Positions 1 to 8,325 of a stretch of DNA of 64,000 nucleotides are shown in pieces (positions within the stretch are counted from its first letter, which is position 1; each line of letters opens with the position of its first letter). The stretch comes from Motilimonas cestriensis (GTDB lineage Bacteria > Pseudomonadota > Gammaproteobacteria > Enterobacterales > CBDFNC01), in contig NZ_JAIMJA010000013.1 in assembly GCF_021295315.1 (NCBI RefSeq), positions 62,001 to 126,000 of the forward strand, written 5' to 3'. Below the pieces are notes generated by a model, which saw only the letters and a program-made list of their open reading frames with translations, was not told the DNA's origin and did no database searches. Position numbers and translations under genes: made by a program.

Positions 1-1153
1 TAATTTCGGCTCCTTTAAGGCCTCTTGGATAACCTTTGCCATCTAAGCGCTCGTGATGAGCGGCACTAATAGCTGCGAGTTCGCCAAAAGCGGGAATTCG
101 ACCTAAAATGTCATGGGTATAAACGGCATGAAGCTTGACTGCGTCATATTCTTCATTGGTAAGCTTACCTGGCTTATCCAAAATACTATTGCTGACGCCT
201 AATTTACCCACATCATGAAGTAGCGCCCCGCGTTTTATCCAACGAATACGCTGCTGTGTAAAGCCCATTTGTTCCGCCAGTAAGCTTGAATATAAACCCA
301 CTCTGGCACTATGTCCTGCGGTATAAGGGCTCTTGGCATCAACCACCTGACCATAAGCTTCGGCAATGTCATCATAAAAATCCTCATCTAGCTCATGTTC
401 AAAGCCGCCAGGCTCGAGGGATAGAATGTGTCGATCTAGCTCGTTGGATGTCAGCATTGACCAAAACTCAGCATCCCTCGCTATGCGGGTAAATGCTGCG
501 CTTAGCGCAGGATCAAACCAAGTGTGAGCTCGCTTTACTACTTCTGATATCGCAGCCTCGCTGCCGCCAGCTTGATGCATGACATCGACGACTTGAGCAA
601 ATAAAGCAATACGTGCATAGATAGGTATTTGTTCTCCTTGCAAAGCATCCGGTCTGCCGGAACCATCCCAGTGTTCATCTAGGGCGTGAATACCGCAAGC
701 AACGTCTTCGGAAAAACGAAGTTGCCGGGCGATGTCGGCTCCTCGAGTACAGCGCGTTTTAATTAATTCTTGTGCTATTTCATCGCCATGGGTAAAAATA
801 TCTGAGATGGCTCGAAATCGACTTAATATACCTGCCTTGGTGCCAGTGTGGCGTAAGACAAACCTAAGTACTTGTGGCAGACTGCCGTCGACCCACTTAA
901 ACTCTCTCTTAAACGATAGATCGTCGGTTAGATACAGCTCACAAATGCGAGATGCGTTGCTGGAGCAACCTAAATCTTTCAATAGTAAAACATAATACAA
1001 GTTCCATAATTCTTGCTTATTTAGCCCTATCGCCTCACCCAATTTCATTCCGACCCAGCAACAGCGAATGCAATGACCAGCAGGCTGTCCCTCTGTAATA
1101 TCAAGAGCATAGCTGAGTGAGCTAATTAGCTCTGATAATTTTAAACGTGGCAT
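1..1153 (-). CDS. HD-GYP domain protein (probable c-di-GMP phosphodiesterase), 3' end missing
   Basis: The gene runs off the left edge, so only the first 384 or so codons are present. The frame starts MPRLKLSELISSLSYALDI. The N-terminal half is a degenerate HD-like helical domain (HCIRCCWVG, later EHWDGSGRPDAL). The C-terminal half is a full HD-GYP domain: HSARVGLYSSLLAEQMG, then HDVGKLG, then HHERLDGKGYPRGLKG. The HD and GYP motifs are intact, which in this family predicts hydrolysis of cyclic di-GMP. No transmembrane segment or receiver domain is visible. The same double layout (inactive HD-like domain, then active HD-GYP) is common in Shewanella-type bacteria. The true C-terminus lies outside the window. 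Confidence 0.9.
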   Translation of the reverse strand, partial: MPRLKLSELISSLSYALDITEGQPAGHCIRCCWVGMKLGEAIGLNKQELWNLYYVLLLKDLGCSSNASRICELYLTDDLSFKREFKWVDGSLPQVLRFVLRHTGTKAGILSRFRAISDIFTHGDEIAQELIKTRCTRGADIARQLRFSEDVACGIHALDEHWDGSGRPDALQGEQIPIYARIALFAQVVDVMHQAGGSEAAISEVVKRAHTWFDPALSAAFTRIARDAEFWSMLTSNELDRHILSLEPGGFEHELDEDFYDDIAEAYGQVVDAKSPYTAGHSARVGLYSSLLAEQMGFTQQRIRWIKRGALLHDVGKLGVSNSILDKPGKLTNEEYDAVKLHAVYTHDILGRIPAFGELAAISAAHHERLDGKGYPRGLKGAEI

Positions 1154-1279
1154 GCTATTCCAAATTGCGATTAAATGGTCGTTAATCAATATACTAGAAG
1201 ACGAGTTATGGTTTGCACCCTCTTGACGTTTATTCTTTGGTAAGGTGTGGAACAGATCATTAATTTGCAGGGTGAGACG

Positions 1280-1684
1280 ATGGAGATCATTGTATTAAAT
1301 TGGCAGCAAACGCTAGCTATACGGCAAGCGGTGTTGTGGCCTAATCAACCGCAATCCTTTTCTCAAGTGAGCGGTGACGAGGATGCAAAGCACTATGGCG
1401 TGGTAATTGATGGCAAGTTGGTATCCGTTGCTTCGATTTTTTCGGACCAGCATGAGGCTAGATTGCGTAAATTTGCCACCTTAGCTGAATTTCAAGGTCA
1501 AGGCATTGGCAGTCGCTTAATTGAGCATATTTTGCAGCAGTTAGTTGATCAAGGTTATGAGCTATTTTGGTGTGATGCTCGTGAATCCGCTTTAGGTTTT
1601 TACCAGCGCTTTGGCTTGGTTGTTTCGGGAGAGCGTTTTTATAAAGCCGATCAAGCTTACTTTAAAATGGTCAAACGGCTGTAA
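1280..1684 (+). CDS. GNAT family N-acetyltransferase
   Basis: A 134-residue protein with the GNAT core. The acetyl-CoA pyrophosphate-binding loop is visible as EFQGQGIGSRLIEHIL (Q-x-x-G-x-G/A pattern), preceded by the beta strand RLRKFATL and followed by LFWCDARESALGFYQRFGLV, the usual beta5-alpha4 section. The start chosen is the ATG after AGGGTGAG; an in-frame start 11 codons upstream lacks a ribosome site. The acceptor substrate cannot be read from the sequence. It stands alone, divergent from the HD-GYP gene, with about 126 bp between the two start codons. Confidence 0.87.
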   Translation: MEIIVLNWQQTLAIRQAVLWPNQPQSFSQVSGDEDAKHYGVVIDGKLVSVASIFSDQHEARLRKFATLAEFQGQGIGSRLIEHILQQLVDQGYELFWCDARESALGFYQRFGLVVSGERFYKADQAYFKMVKRL

Positions 1685-1827
1685 TCTAATTCATGTATTT
1701 TTGAGCGTTATTAGTTAATTTTGGCCTAGAAGCGGCAAAAATAGACTTTATGTTGCTTATCTAAACTTAAACCGAGCTGCTGTTATATGACTCGGCTTTC
1801 TACAATGACATCCCAGAAGGAGTTGAA

Positions 1828-2166
1828 ATGTTGACTATTCCTATGATTAAGGCGTCGCTGATAAGTTTTGCTATCAGCGCGACGCTAATGTTTGGCCTGA
1901 GTTTCTTACACTGGTACTGGGCAAATAGCGCTCCTCTCAATGAGTTATTATTTAATTATGCGCTAGTAGGGTTCTTGCTGGGCGGCATCATGTTCACCTC
2001 TTACTTTACCGGGCAAGATGTCGACCGCAATTTTAAAATGGAATTTTCTTGGTGGCCGCAGCCAAAAAACTCACCCATTGCCGGGCACTCGATGGCGATT
2101 ATGGGTGGCCCGATGATGCTGGCCGCAGCCGCTATTATATTAGGGCTATATCAAATAGACTTTTAA
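1828..2166 (+). CDS. small inner-membrane protein, unknown
   Basis: A 112-residue protein with a good ribosome site (AGAAGGAG, 5 nt before ATG). Three hydrophobic segments are visible: about residues 9-30 (SFAISATLMFGLSFLHWYW), 40-60 (LLFNYALVGFLLGGIMFTSYF) and 88-108 (MAIMGGPMMLAAAAIILGLYQ). A polar loop with KMEFSWWPQPKNSP lies between the second and third. No family was recognised. A separate membrane-protein gene follows 125 bp downstream on the same strand; common transcription is possible but not shown. Confidence 0.7.
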   Translation: MLTIPMIKASLISFAISATLMFGLSFLHWYWANSAPLNELLFNYALVGFLLGGIMFTSYFTGQDVDRNFKMEFSWWPQPKNSPIAGHSMAIMGGPMMLAAAAIILGLYQIDF

Positions 2167-2291
2167 TCGCGTGCTTGAGCCCGGCGCTATGATCTAAGTT
2201 AAAGCGCGTATTCAGTCGTTCGATTAAAGTGGCAGTGAGTTAAAGGATAACGAGCCCACTGCCTTAATCACGGACGGAATAGGTAATACCG

Positions 2292-2924
2292 ATGAGTAAC
2301 AATCAAAACCCTTTGGCCATTCTCAAAGGCTTACTGCTAAGTCGCGACGCGTTTTTGTCGATGATTCTCCCGGCGCTGTTATACCTTGGCGTGTATCATT
2401 ATGCTGGTTTACTTTACGCGGTATTAGTGTCAGGGATTTATGGCATTGTTATAAGCCTTACGCTGAAATCCTTAGGTCCAATCGCATTAGTATTTGCCCT
2501 GTTTGGCTTAATTGAATTGCTGATAGTGACCTTTACCCCTGCAGGCTGGCTGGTTGATGTCGTGTTTATTCAAGTGCTTGCAGGCGCGGTGAAATCGGCA
2601 TTAGTTTTTTTAATTTTTTCTCTACTAGGTAAACCGATTCCTCGGTTGTTTGCCGAACTAGGCAGTCCCGATCTAAAAGAATGGGAATTTAGCCAAACTC
2701 CGCGTTACCAACAAATTTGGCAACAGGCATCCGCTATTTGGATTGTTGTTTACAGCTTAAAAGCGGCATTACTCTGGCTGGCTTATCCGATTGAAGAGGC
2801 TACGTTAGCCACCGTCAAGGTCGTGTCCGGTTGGCCGCTTCATGCTGGGCTATTGGTGGTGTTGGTCTATTTTGTACAATTTCAATTTGGCCGGGCAATG
2901 CAATATCAAGCGCAAGGCCAATAG
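2292..2924 (+). CDS. integral membrane protein, unknown (VC0807-like?)
   Basis: A 210-residue, very hydrophobic protein with about six predicted transmembrane helices. Helices 1-4 are packed into residues 15-115, then comes a soluble stretch (PRLFAELGSPDLKEWEFSQTPRYQQIW), then two more helices near 150-170 and 180-200. The layout resembles the small VC0807-type membrane proteins, which often co-occur with transport or efflux genes. That similarity is from memory of topology only, and no catalytic motif is visible. The start ATG follows GGAATAGGTAATACCG, a weak ribosome site. Confidence 0.65.
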   Translation: MSNNQNPLAILKGLLLSRDAFLSMILPALLYLGVYHYAGLLYAVLVSGIYGIVISLTLKSLGPIALVFALFGLIELLIVTFTPAGWLVDVVFIQVLAGAVKSALVFLIFSLLGKPIPRLFAELGSPDLKEWEFSQTPRYQQIWQQASAIWIVVYSLKAALLWLAYPIEEATLATVKVVSGWPLHAGLLVVLVYFVQFQFGRAMQYQAQGQ

Positions 2925-3008
2925 ATCCAAGCTCTAGCGCTAATTGCGGGCAATTGACGAGCATGAACTAAACTTAAAGTAGAATCAGAATTATCAGAGG
3001 TAATGAGG

Positions 3009-3173
3009 ATGGCTGATTTTACAGAAACCATGCGCCGTAAAGGTAAGGCGGAAGAAGATATCTACTTTGCGCGATTAGATCGTCAGCTAATAGAGTCTAT
3101 GCATCAAAAGCAAGGCTCAAAGCAACAGGAGCAAAATGAATCGGGTGAGTTGCTGCCAGATTTAGACGGTTAA
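3009..3173 (+). CDS. small conserved-looking hydrophilic protein, 54 aa
   Basis: A short frame with a strong ribosome site (AGAGGTAATGAGG before ATG) encoding MADFTETMRRKGKAEEDIYF and then ARLDRQLIESMHQKQGSK, with an acidic tail ending LLPDLDG. It is charged, probably helical, with no membrane segment. Its stop codon overlaps the last 4 nt of the convergent tag gene. Codon use matches neighbouring genes and the frame fills the gap exactly, which favours a real gene. Function unknown. Confidence 0.65.
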   Translation: MADFTETMRRKGKAEEDIYFARLDRQLIESMHQKQGSKQQEQNESGELLPDLDG

Positions 3174-3781
3174 TTTTTCGGCGGGGTAAACGCTGCTCTG
3201 GCTTGCGCGACTTTACTGCGACTAATACATTCAGGCGTATGATCGTTAATCAACCCCATTGCCTGAATAAAGGCGAAGGCGGTGGTGGGGCCAACAAACT
3301 TCCAACCGCGTTTTTTTAACGCTTTGGCGAGGGCAACCGATTCGGCAGTGGTGGTTTGGCTTTGCGGGATACGGTCGGCGTCGGGTTTGGCTTCAAATTG
3401 CCAGAAAAAGGCGGCTAGTGATCCTGCTTCTTCAACCAGCGCCTGCGCGCATTTGGCATTGTTGATTACCGCTTCAATTTTACCGCGATGACGTACTATG
3501 CCGGCATCTTGTAGTAAACGTTCGATGTCGGCGTCATTAAACTGGGCAACTTTATTGAAATCAAACTGAGCAAAAGCGGCGCGAAAATTATCACGCTTAT
3601 TTAAAATAGTGCGCCAGCTTAAACCCGACTGAAAGCTCTCTAAGCAAATCTTCTCAAACAAGCGTTGATCATTATCAACCGGGAAGCCCCACTCATGGTC
3701 GTGATAGGGCACAAACTCAGGTGCGCCGGCGCACCAAGCGCAACGCGGTAAGCCATCAGCGGCGATAAAAGGTTTATTCAT
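3170..3781 (-). CDS. tag: DNA-3-methyladenine glycosylase I
   Basis: A 203-residue protein matching Tag along its length. It removes 3-methyladenine from alkylated DNA as the first step of base-excision repair. Visible family marks: the N-terminal RCAWCAGAPEFVPYHDHEWG block (zinc Cys, catalytic-region HDHEWG), LCLESFQSGLSWRTILNKRD, the repeat-rich core with GKIEAVINNAK, WKFVGPTTAFAFIQAMGLINDH and the C-terminal HTPEC zinc pair. The start used is the ATG after AAAGGAACCAGTG, 18 codons inside the longest frame and aligned with the normal Tag N-terminus. It is convergent with the 54-aa gene. Confidence 0.95.
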   Translation of the reverse strand: MNKPFIAADGLPRCAWCAGAPEFVPYHDHEWGFPVDNDQRLFEKICLESFQSGLSWRTILNKRDNFRAAFAQFDFNKVAQFNDADIERLLQDAGIVRHRGKIEAVINNAKCAQALVEEAGSLAAFFWQFEAKPDADRIPQSQTTTAESVALAKALKKRGWKFVGPTTAFAFIQAMGLINDHTPECISRSKVAQARAAFTPPKN

Positions 3782-3949
3782 CACTGGTTCCTTTTCTTGG
3801 CGGGTGATCAGATACGATAATTTGTAGCGAACCATACTCGATGGTGGCTGGCCTTAGTCGCGCTGAGGCTAACTAGCTGACAACCATAAAGGATGATGTG
3901 CAAAATGTCAGCTAGGAAAAAACAGTTTTAGTGAGAATGGGCTCGCAAA

Positions 3950-5089
3950 CTACGGCGCGACAATAACGACCTCAAGGGTGCCTAAATAGTTTGCACTAAG
4001 GTGAACGTGATCGCCCGGCTGCAAAAAGCGTTGGTCAGCTAGGCTGTCGGCGATATATTGTTCAAGAATATAGTCAACTGGGCCGGAATCTAAAAATGAT
4101 AAACTAGCCAGCCACATCATTGAGCGAGTGAGCTTATAACTGAAGTTTGGCGTATTGTAGACCACTCCTTCTGGCGTGCCTGTTAGTAGGTTTTGTCCTT
4201 GTTGAATCCCTCCTAAAGGTGTCAGTGGCACTACGCGACTTTGGTAGCGCCAGTTAGCTTGCTCGCCTTGCTCTAAAATACGCTCTACTAATTCGTTAGG
4301 AGGCATCAACATTTTGCTCACGCTGCTAAATTGACGCTTGTTGCCGTTCACATAAGTGGACAGATTAATTTCAGATAACAAGTGTTGCCAATCTTGAGTG
4401 ACGACCAGGTAAGGCCCTGTCGGCATTAGATGGCCACCACTTTTAGCATCAGAAAAACCATGTCCTGACGTCACGTTATCAACATCTATTTTACGCAGTA
4501 GCTCGGCGCGGTCGGTGAAATCCCCACACAGAAATACGCCGGTGTTGGCTTGCTCAAAATCTAGCATGGATGTGATATCACGGTCCCAGCGCAAACAAAG
4601 CTCCACTTCATAATCAAGTAGCACCTTTGGCTGCAGGACGATTTGGCTCTCGCTAGGCTGTGGGATGGCAAATTTAGGGAATAAAAACACTTCATCAATA
4701 TCAGCTTCTTCACCATGAGCAAGATAGTTGGCGCCTGCGGCAATGTGCGCGGTATGGCTGCCCCCTGCGGCTAATAACTGGCTGTGTTGATAAAGCGTGA
4801 TGGCAGGATAGTTAGCTTGCGCGAGTAATTTTTCATAACCTTGTTGACGCACTAATTGCATGGGATCGTTTGGGTATGAATTAAAAATGTCACTTAAATT
4901 AATCGCTTTGACACTTTTCTCTGTGTCGTGCAATACGAGTAACGTTGCTCTTTTGTTCTCATCTTGTTGAATTTGCGCCAAGGTTAACCCTTTATCTAGC
5001 GGCGCTAATGTATTGGCTTGAGTAAATGTATGGGTGCAAAAAAACAGCAATACAGAGGCTGCCTGTAATAATTTTGATGGTACTTTCAT
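3950..5089 (-). CDS. secreted fumarylacetoacetate hydrolase (FAH)-fold protein
   Basis: A 379-residue protein beginning with a signal peptide (LLQAASVLLFFCTHTFTQA, cleavage probably before NTLAPL) and continuing with an FAH-superfamily fold. FAH marks: LLDYEVELCLRWDRDI (metal-binding acidic residues), FTDRAELLRKID, DAKSGGHLMPTGPYLV and LLTGTPEGVVYNTPN. The family catalyses C-C bond hydrolysis, decarboxylation or isomerisation of keto acids in the cytosol, so an export signal is unusual. The start follows GAGGAGG, 5 nt before ATG; nine extra upstream codons are rejected. It is transcribed away from the two-component genes and shares with the DUF2860 gene a matching operator/-10 arrangement, which suggests control by that system. 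Substrate unknown. Confidence 0.8.
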   Translation of the reverse strand: MKVPSKLLQAASVLLFFCTHTFTQANTLAPLDKGLTLAQIQQDENKRATLLVLHDTEKSVKAINLSDIFNSYPNDPMQLVRQQGYEKLLAQANYPAITLYQHSQLLAAGGSHTAHIAAGANYLAHGEEADIDEVFLFPKFAIPQPSESQIVLQPKVLLDYEVELCLRWDRDITSMLDFEQANTGVFLCGDFTDRAELLRKIDVDNVTSGHGFSDAKSGGHLMPTGPYLVVTQDWQHLLSEINLSTYVNGNKRQFSSVSKMLMPPNELVERILEQGEQANWRYQSRVVPLTPLGGIQQGQNLLTGTPEGVVYNTPNFSYKLTRSMMWLASLSFLDSGPVDYILEQYIADSLADQRFLQPGDHVHLSANYLGTLEVVIVAP

Positions 5090-5114
5090 GATTTCCTCCT
5101 CAGTGTGTGGATTC

Positions 5115-5150
5115 AAGATAGCGCGACGTTTGTCGCAGCTTTGTCACAAG
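5115..5150 (-). promoter_or_regulatory. candidate response-regulator operator and promoter of the FAH-fold gene
   Basis: Read on the minus strand there are two half-sites exactly 11 bp apart, TGTGACAAAGC and TGCGACAAACG, then 8 bp (CGTCGCGC) from the AAA to a -10-like TATCTT, then the FAH ribosome site. Eleven-bp direct repeats overlapping the -35 position are typical of OmpR-family activators. The same arrangement occurs before the DUF2860 gene (7283-7316). Confidence 0.6.
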
Positions 5151-5454
5151 TAATGGCTTTTTATAGGTGCCAGTGGAGGGCAGCATGCGGGTATTAATAG
5201 TGGAAGATAACGCCGATATTTCGGCTAAAAGATAGCGCGACGTTTGTCGCGCTTGGTCACAAGTAATGGCTTTTTATAAGTGTCAGTGGAGGACAGCATG
5301 CGGGTATTAATAGTGGAAGATAACGCCGATATTTCGGCTAAAAGATAGTGCGACGTTTGTCGCGCTTTGTCACAAGTAATGGCTTTTTATAGGTGTCAGT
5401 GGAGGACAGCATGCGGGTATTAATAGTGGAAGATAACGCCGATATTTCGGCTAA
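5117..5454 (+). repeat. three tandem copies of a 113-114 bp unit spanning promoter, ribosome site and first codons of the response regulator
   Basis: Copies begin at 5117, 5231 and 5344 (each GATAG) and run to the end of the shared block TTTCGGCTAA. Each contains the TTTGTC half-sites, the stretch GTAATGGCTTTTTATA, GTGGAGG and ATG plus the first 14 codons of the regulator. In copies 1 and 2 the frame hits the next unit and ends, giving the peptide MRVLIVEDNADISAKR. Only copy 3 continues into the full gene. Copy 1 keeps 11-bp half-site spacing; copies 2 and 3 have lost one base there. Confidence 0.95.
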
Positions 5455-6073
5455 TATTGGCGACTTTTTAGCGATGCTAGGCCATCGTGTTGATTTTGCT
5501 TATCACGGTAAAGCGGCGCTGACGTTATTGGCGCAAGAGCGTTTCGATGCCATGGTGTTAGATGTGATGATGCCGGTAATGGACGGCATTAATGCTTGCC
5601 AGCAGATCCGACAAAGTGAATATGCCAGTATGCCGATTATTTTTGTTACGGCCCGCGACACTTTGGCTGATAAATTAGCAGGCTTTGATGCTGGCGGCGA
5701 TGATTATCTGGTTAAACCTTTTGCGCTACCAGAGTTGGCGGCCCGTCTTGAGTCGATAGTGCAACGAAAGCAAGGCCTGAGAGCGCCGAAAATTACCGTT
5801 GCAGGGCTTAGTTATGACAAACTAAATCAGCAGGTTAGTTATCTGGATCAGCCATTAAACTTAGACCCAGTGCAAGTTAAGTTGGTTAAAACCTTGCTCA
5901 GTCATGCCCCTGCTATAGTCTCAAAGCACGATTTGTCCTATGCCTTATGGCAAGACGAAGACGTGGAGGGGAGTGCGCTGCGTACCCATATTTACCGTTT
6001 ACGTAAAACCCTCCCTGTTGGCCTATTAGAAACCGTGCGTGGTAAGGGGTATCGCATTCATGCTGCTACTTAA
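5411..6073 (+). CDS. OmpR/PhoB-family response regulator
   Basis: A 220-residue protein with an N-terminal receiver (acidic pocket E7-D8, phospho-acceptor D51 in VLDVMMPVMDG, T80, K102 in LVKPF) and a C-terminal winged-helix domain (LNLDPVQVKLVKTLL ... GSALRTHIYRLRKTL ... VRGKGYRI). It is a DNA-binding regulator phosphorylated by a partner kinase, here the overlapping downstream gene. The ATG after GTGGAGGACAGC is chosen; a GTG six codons upstream lies inside the repeat unit and is less likely. The promoter and first codons are triplicated. The operator half-sites here and before two flanking genes suggest autoregulation and control of both neighbours. Confidence 0.92.
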   Translation: MRVLIVEDNADISANIGDFLAMLGHRVDFAYHGKAALTLLAQERFDAMVLDVMMPVMDGINACQQIRQSEYASMPIIFVTARDTLADKLAGFDAGGDDYLVKPFALPELAARLESIVQRKQGLRAPKITVAGLSYDKLNQQVSYLDQPLNLDPVQVKLVKTLLSHAPAIVSKHDLSYALWQDEDVEGSALRTHIYRLRKTLPVGLLETVRGKGYRIHAAT

Positions 6074-7271
6074 AAAGTGGTTTACTCGTAGTTTACGTAA
6101 CCAAATATTTGCCACCTTGGTGTTTTTAGTCTCGTTATTTAGTGCAGCTATTTGGCTTATTTCATGGGCCGGAACTGAGTTGGCGGCAGATTCGTTTATT
6201 AATAACAAGCTTAGCCAAGCGATGGCACAACAAATTGAATTATCCCTTTCCCAAGGGGCCATCATCCATATTGATGACGGTGTTTGGCAAAGTTATTTAA
6301 GTACCGATAAGCAGTTACCGCCATTTCTAGCAGCGCTTAATCAAGCTGGGGTACATGAGTTTGAATCCCTTAATGTGCATGTTGCTATGCAGCCATCGCC
6401 TTATGCTAGTCAAACCGATGTCTGGTTTTATTTGCTTTATTACCCTGATCGCGACCCCAATAGAGTGAACTATGGCGCGCGAGTACAGCAATTTGTGTTG
6501 TATTTGGTGCTGTTGATGTTTGCGGTTGGCGTGGTGATTGCCCATCAGTTAGCGAGGTTAGTCAGCCGGCCTATTTTGCTGCTACAGCAACAAGTGAGTG
6601 CTGCAACCCCGAATAAACCGCCACCATTAATGGTGCGAGACGATGAAATTGGTCAACTGAGCTTGCGCTTTGTCAGTGCATTTGAGCGCCTGAGTTGGTT
6701 TATCGTGCGAGAGCAAAACTTAACCCGCTATGCTAGCCATGAACTTCGTACTCCCATTACGGTGATCCAAGGGGCGTTAGACGTGATGCACTACGCGCCA
6801 AATTTAACGGCGGCGCAGCCTGCTATTCAACGCATCGAGAAAGCAAATCAAAACATGGCCGCTTTAGTGGCAACTTTTTTATCGTTGGGACGAGAGGCAG
6901 TCGGTGATAATTTAACGAGCCAGTCACTAGTGTTGTGCCTTGAAGAGTGTTTGCAACATCAAGCCTATCTACTACAAGAGCGAAATGTCGACTTATCGAT
7001 GGATATTAACTTGTCCAACCACAACGTGGTTTCAGTCTATGCCAAGGTGATCATTAATAACTTATTACGTAACGCATACAGTTATTGCGAGCAAAGCGTT
7101 AGGGTGGCATTACAAGGTCAGCGGCTACTTATCACAAACGATGTCGCCAATGAGCCCAACGCCGGTTTTGGCCACGGTAAGCATATAGTGGCTGATATTT
7201 GTCACAAAGTGGGTTGGTTGCAATATCAGCGACAAGTGGGCGAACAGTATTATTGGCTGGTTTATTTCTAA
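6060..7271 (+). CDS. membrane sensor histidine kinase, partner of the upstream regulator
   Basis: A 403-residue kinase whose start overlaps the regulator's last 14 nt. Order: transmembrane helix about 14-36, periplasmic domain of roughly 110 residues, second helix about 145-165, HAMP linker (SRPILLLQQQVS ... RDDEIGQLSLRF), dimerisation/phosphoacceptor helix with YASHELRTPITVIQGAL, and an ATPase domain with N-box NNLLRNAYSYCE. The nucleotide-binding end is abbreviated: ITNDVANEPNAGFGHGKHIV contains a glycine-rich GFGHGKHIV box, but no standard D-x-G-x-G. The signal sensed is unknown. A GTG seven codons upstream is an alternative start. Confidence 0.88.
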   Translation: MLLLKKWFTRSLRNQIFATLVFLVSLFSAAIWLISWAGTELAADSFINNKLSQAMAQQIELSLSQGAIIHIDDGVWQSYLSTDKQLPPFLAALNQAGVHEFESLNVHVAMQPSPYASQTDVWFYLLYYPDRDPNRVNYGARVQQFVLYLVLLMFAVGVVIAHQLARLVSRPILLLQQQVSAATPNKPPPLMVRDDEIGQLSLRFVSAFERLSWFIVREQNLTRYASHELRTPITVIQGALDVMHYAPNLTAAQPAIQRIEKANQNMAALVATFLSLGREAVGDNLTSQSLVLCLEECLQHQAYLLQERNVDLSMDINLSNHNVVSVYAKVIINNLLRNAYSYCEQSVRVALQGQRLLITNDVANEPNAGFGHGKHIVADICHKVGWLQYQRQVGEQYYWLVYF

Positions 7272-7282
7272 TCCCGCAGGGT

Positions 7283-7316
7283 TGTGACATGGCTGTGACA
7301 AAGAGACGAGTAGAGT
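7283..7316 (+). promoter_or_regulatory. candidate response-regulator operator and promoter of the DUF2860 gene
   Basis: TGTGACA occurs at 7283 and again at 7294 (11-bp period). The second copy reads TGTGACAAA, and 8 bp later comes TAGAGT, a -10-like hexamer. Half-site sequence, period and distance to -10 match the minus-strand site before the FAH gene, so both promoters probably answer to the two-component system encoded between them. Confidence 0.6.
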
Positions 7317-7353
7317 GATGCTCGCTATCTCATTCACACAGCAGGGAACAACG

Positions 7354-8325
7354 ATGAACAAAATCTTATCATTTGCTAGCTTAGCTATATTATTTGCCAC
7401 TTCAGTTAGTTATGCCGCTGAACGCGAAGTGGGTTGGCACGGCCAAGTCAGTGCCCATGTCGGAATGATGCAAAAGAAATCACAGTTTAATACTGACGAG
7501 AATAAAACCATTACACAGTTGGGCGCAGCGCAAGAGCAGGGTAACTCAGTGTTAGTGTTTCCGATGTGGGATATTAATTATGGTTTGCAGCAAGTGGCGG
7601 GAGAGTTTTACTTCCAATCAGATTTAGCTGGTATGGCCAGTAATTTTTATATGGAAGCGGGTTACCGCCATTATCTAACCGATGGCTCTCGTCTTGGTTT
7701 CGGCGTTATTCCGGGTGTGCTAGGCCGTGAAACGTGGCAAGACCCTTATTTACTTGGCGCTGAGCGACAAACAACGGATGCCGTTATTAGAGGTTTGGTC
7801 GTCAATTATGACAATATTGGGGGGTCGTCATTTTCAATTGAGCTGGCGGCGGGTCAGCGTGAGTTAGATGAAGAAAAAAGTGGGGCCAGTGTTAACGTCG
7901 ATTCAAATTTGCTCGTGCGTGAAGGAGACTTATATTACGCCCAACTAAGCCAGCAGTGGAATTTGTCTGCCGATATGGGCCTAGAGTGGCAATTACATTA
8001 TTTACAAGATAATGCTGACGGCGCAGCAATGGAAAATCAACGCTATGGTTTAGAAGTGGAATTCACAAAAACCTTCGGGCGCCATATCCTACTTGCCGGT
8101 GGTCAATTCTATCGCCAAGACTATCAAGCTAGCCATCCAGTTTTTTTACGCAAGCGTCAAGATGACTTAATGGGGTTGTCTGGTACTTATGTGTACGCCG
8201 CACCATTCAATTGGCCGCAAACATTATTGATTGCCCGTATCGGTTGGGATAATCGTGATTCGAATATCGACTTTTATAATGAGGAAGAGGTGTTAGCGAC
8301 CGTGGGAATGAGCTATCAATTCTAA
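7354..8325 (+). CDS. DUF2860-type outer-membrane beta-barrel protein
   Basis: A 323-residue protein with a clear signal peptide (ILSFASLAILFATSVSYAA, cut before EREVGW). The mature part alternates polar and hydrophobic residues with many aromatic strand ends (YYAQLSQQW, LLAGGQFYRQDY, TLLIARIGWDN) and ends in MSYQF. A C-terminal phenylalanine is the usual signal for outer-membrane barrel insertion. Overall form fits the DUF2860 proteins of Vibrio and Shewanella relatives. The role is probably as a porin or surface protein and is not otherwise known. The ATG after GCAGGGAACAACG is chosen. Its promoter carries the two-component operator. Confidence 0.78.
   Translation: MNKILSFASLAILFATSVSYAAEREVGWHGQVSAHVGMMQKKSQFNTDENKTITQLGAAQEQGNSVLVFPMWDINYGLQQVAGEFYFQSDLAGMASNFYMEAGYRHYLTDGSRLGFGVIPGVLGRETWQDPYLLGAERQTTDAVIRGLVVNYDNIGGSSFSIELAAGQRELDEEKSGASVNVDSNLLVREGDLYYAQLSQQWNLSADMGLEWQLHYLQDNADGAAMENQRYGLEVEFTKTFGRHILLAGGQFYRQDYQASHPVFLRKRQDDLMGLSGTYVYAAPFNWPQTLLIARIGWDNRDSNIDFYNEEEVLATVGMSYQF

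Noticed and set aside
5135-5231. Two 16-codon frames (MRVLIVEDNADISAKR) before the response regulator as true genes
   Set aside because: They are products of the tandem repeat. They may be translated but are listed under the repeat, not as genes.
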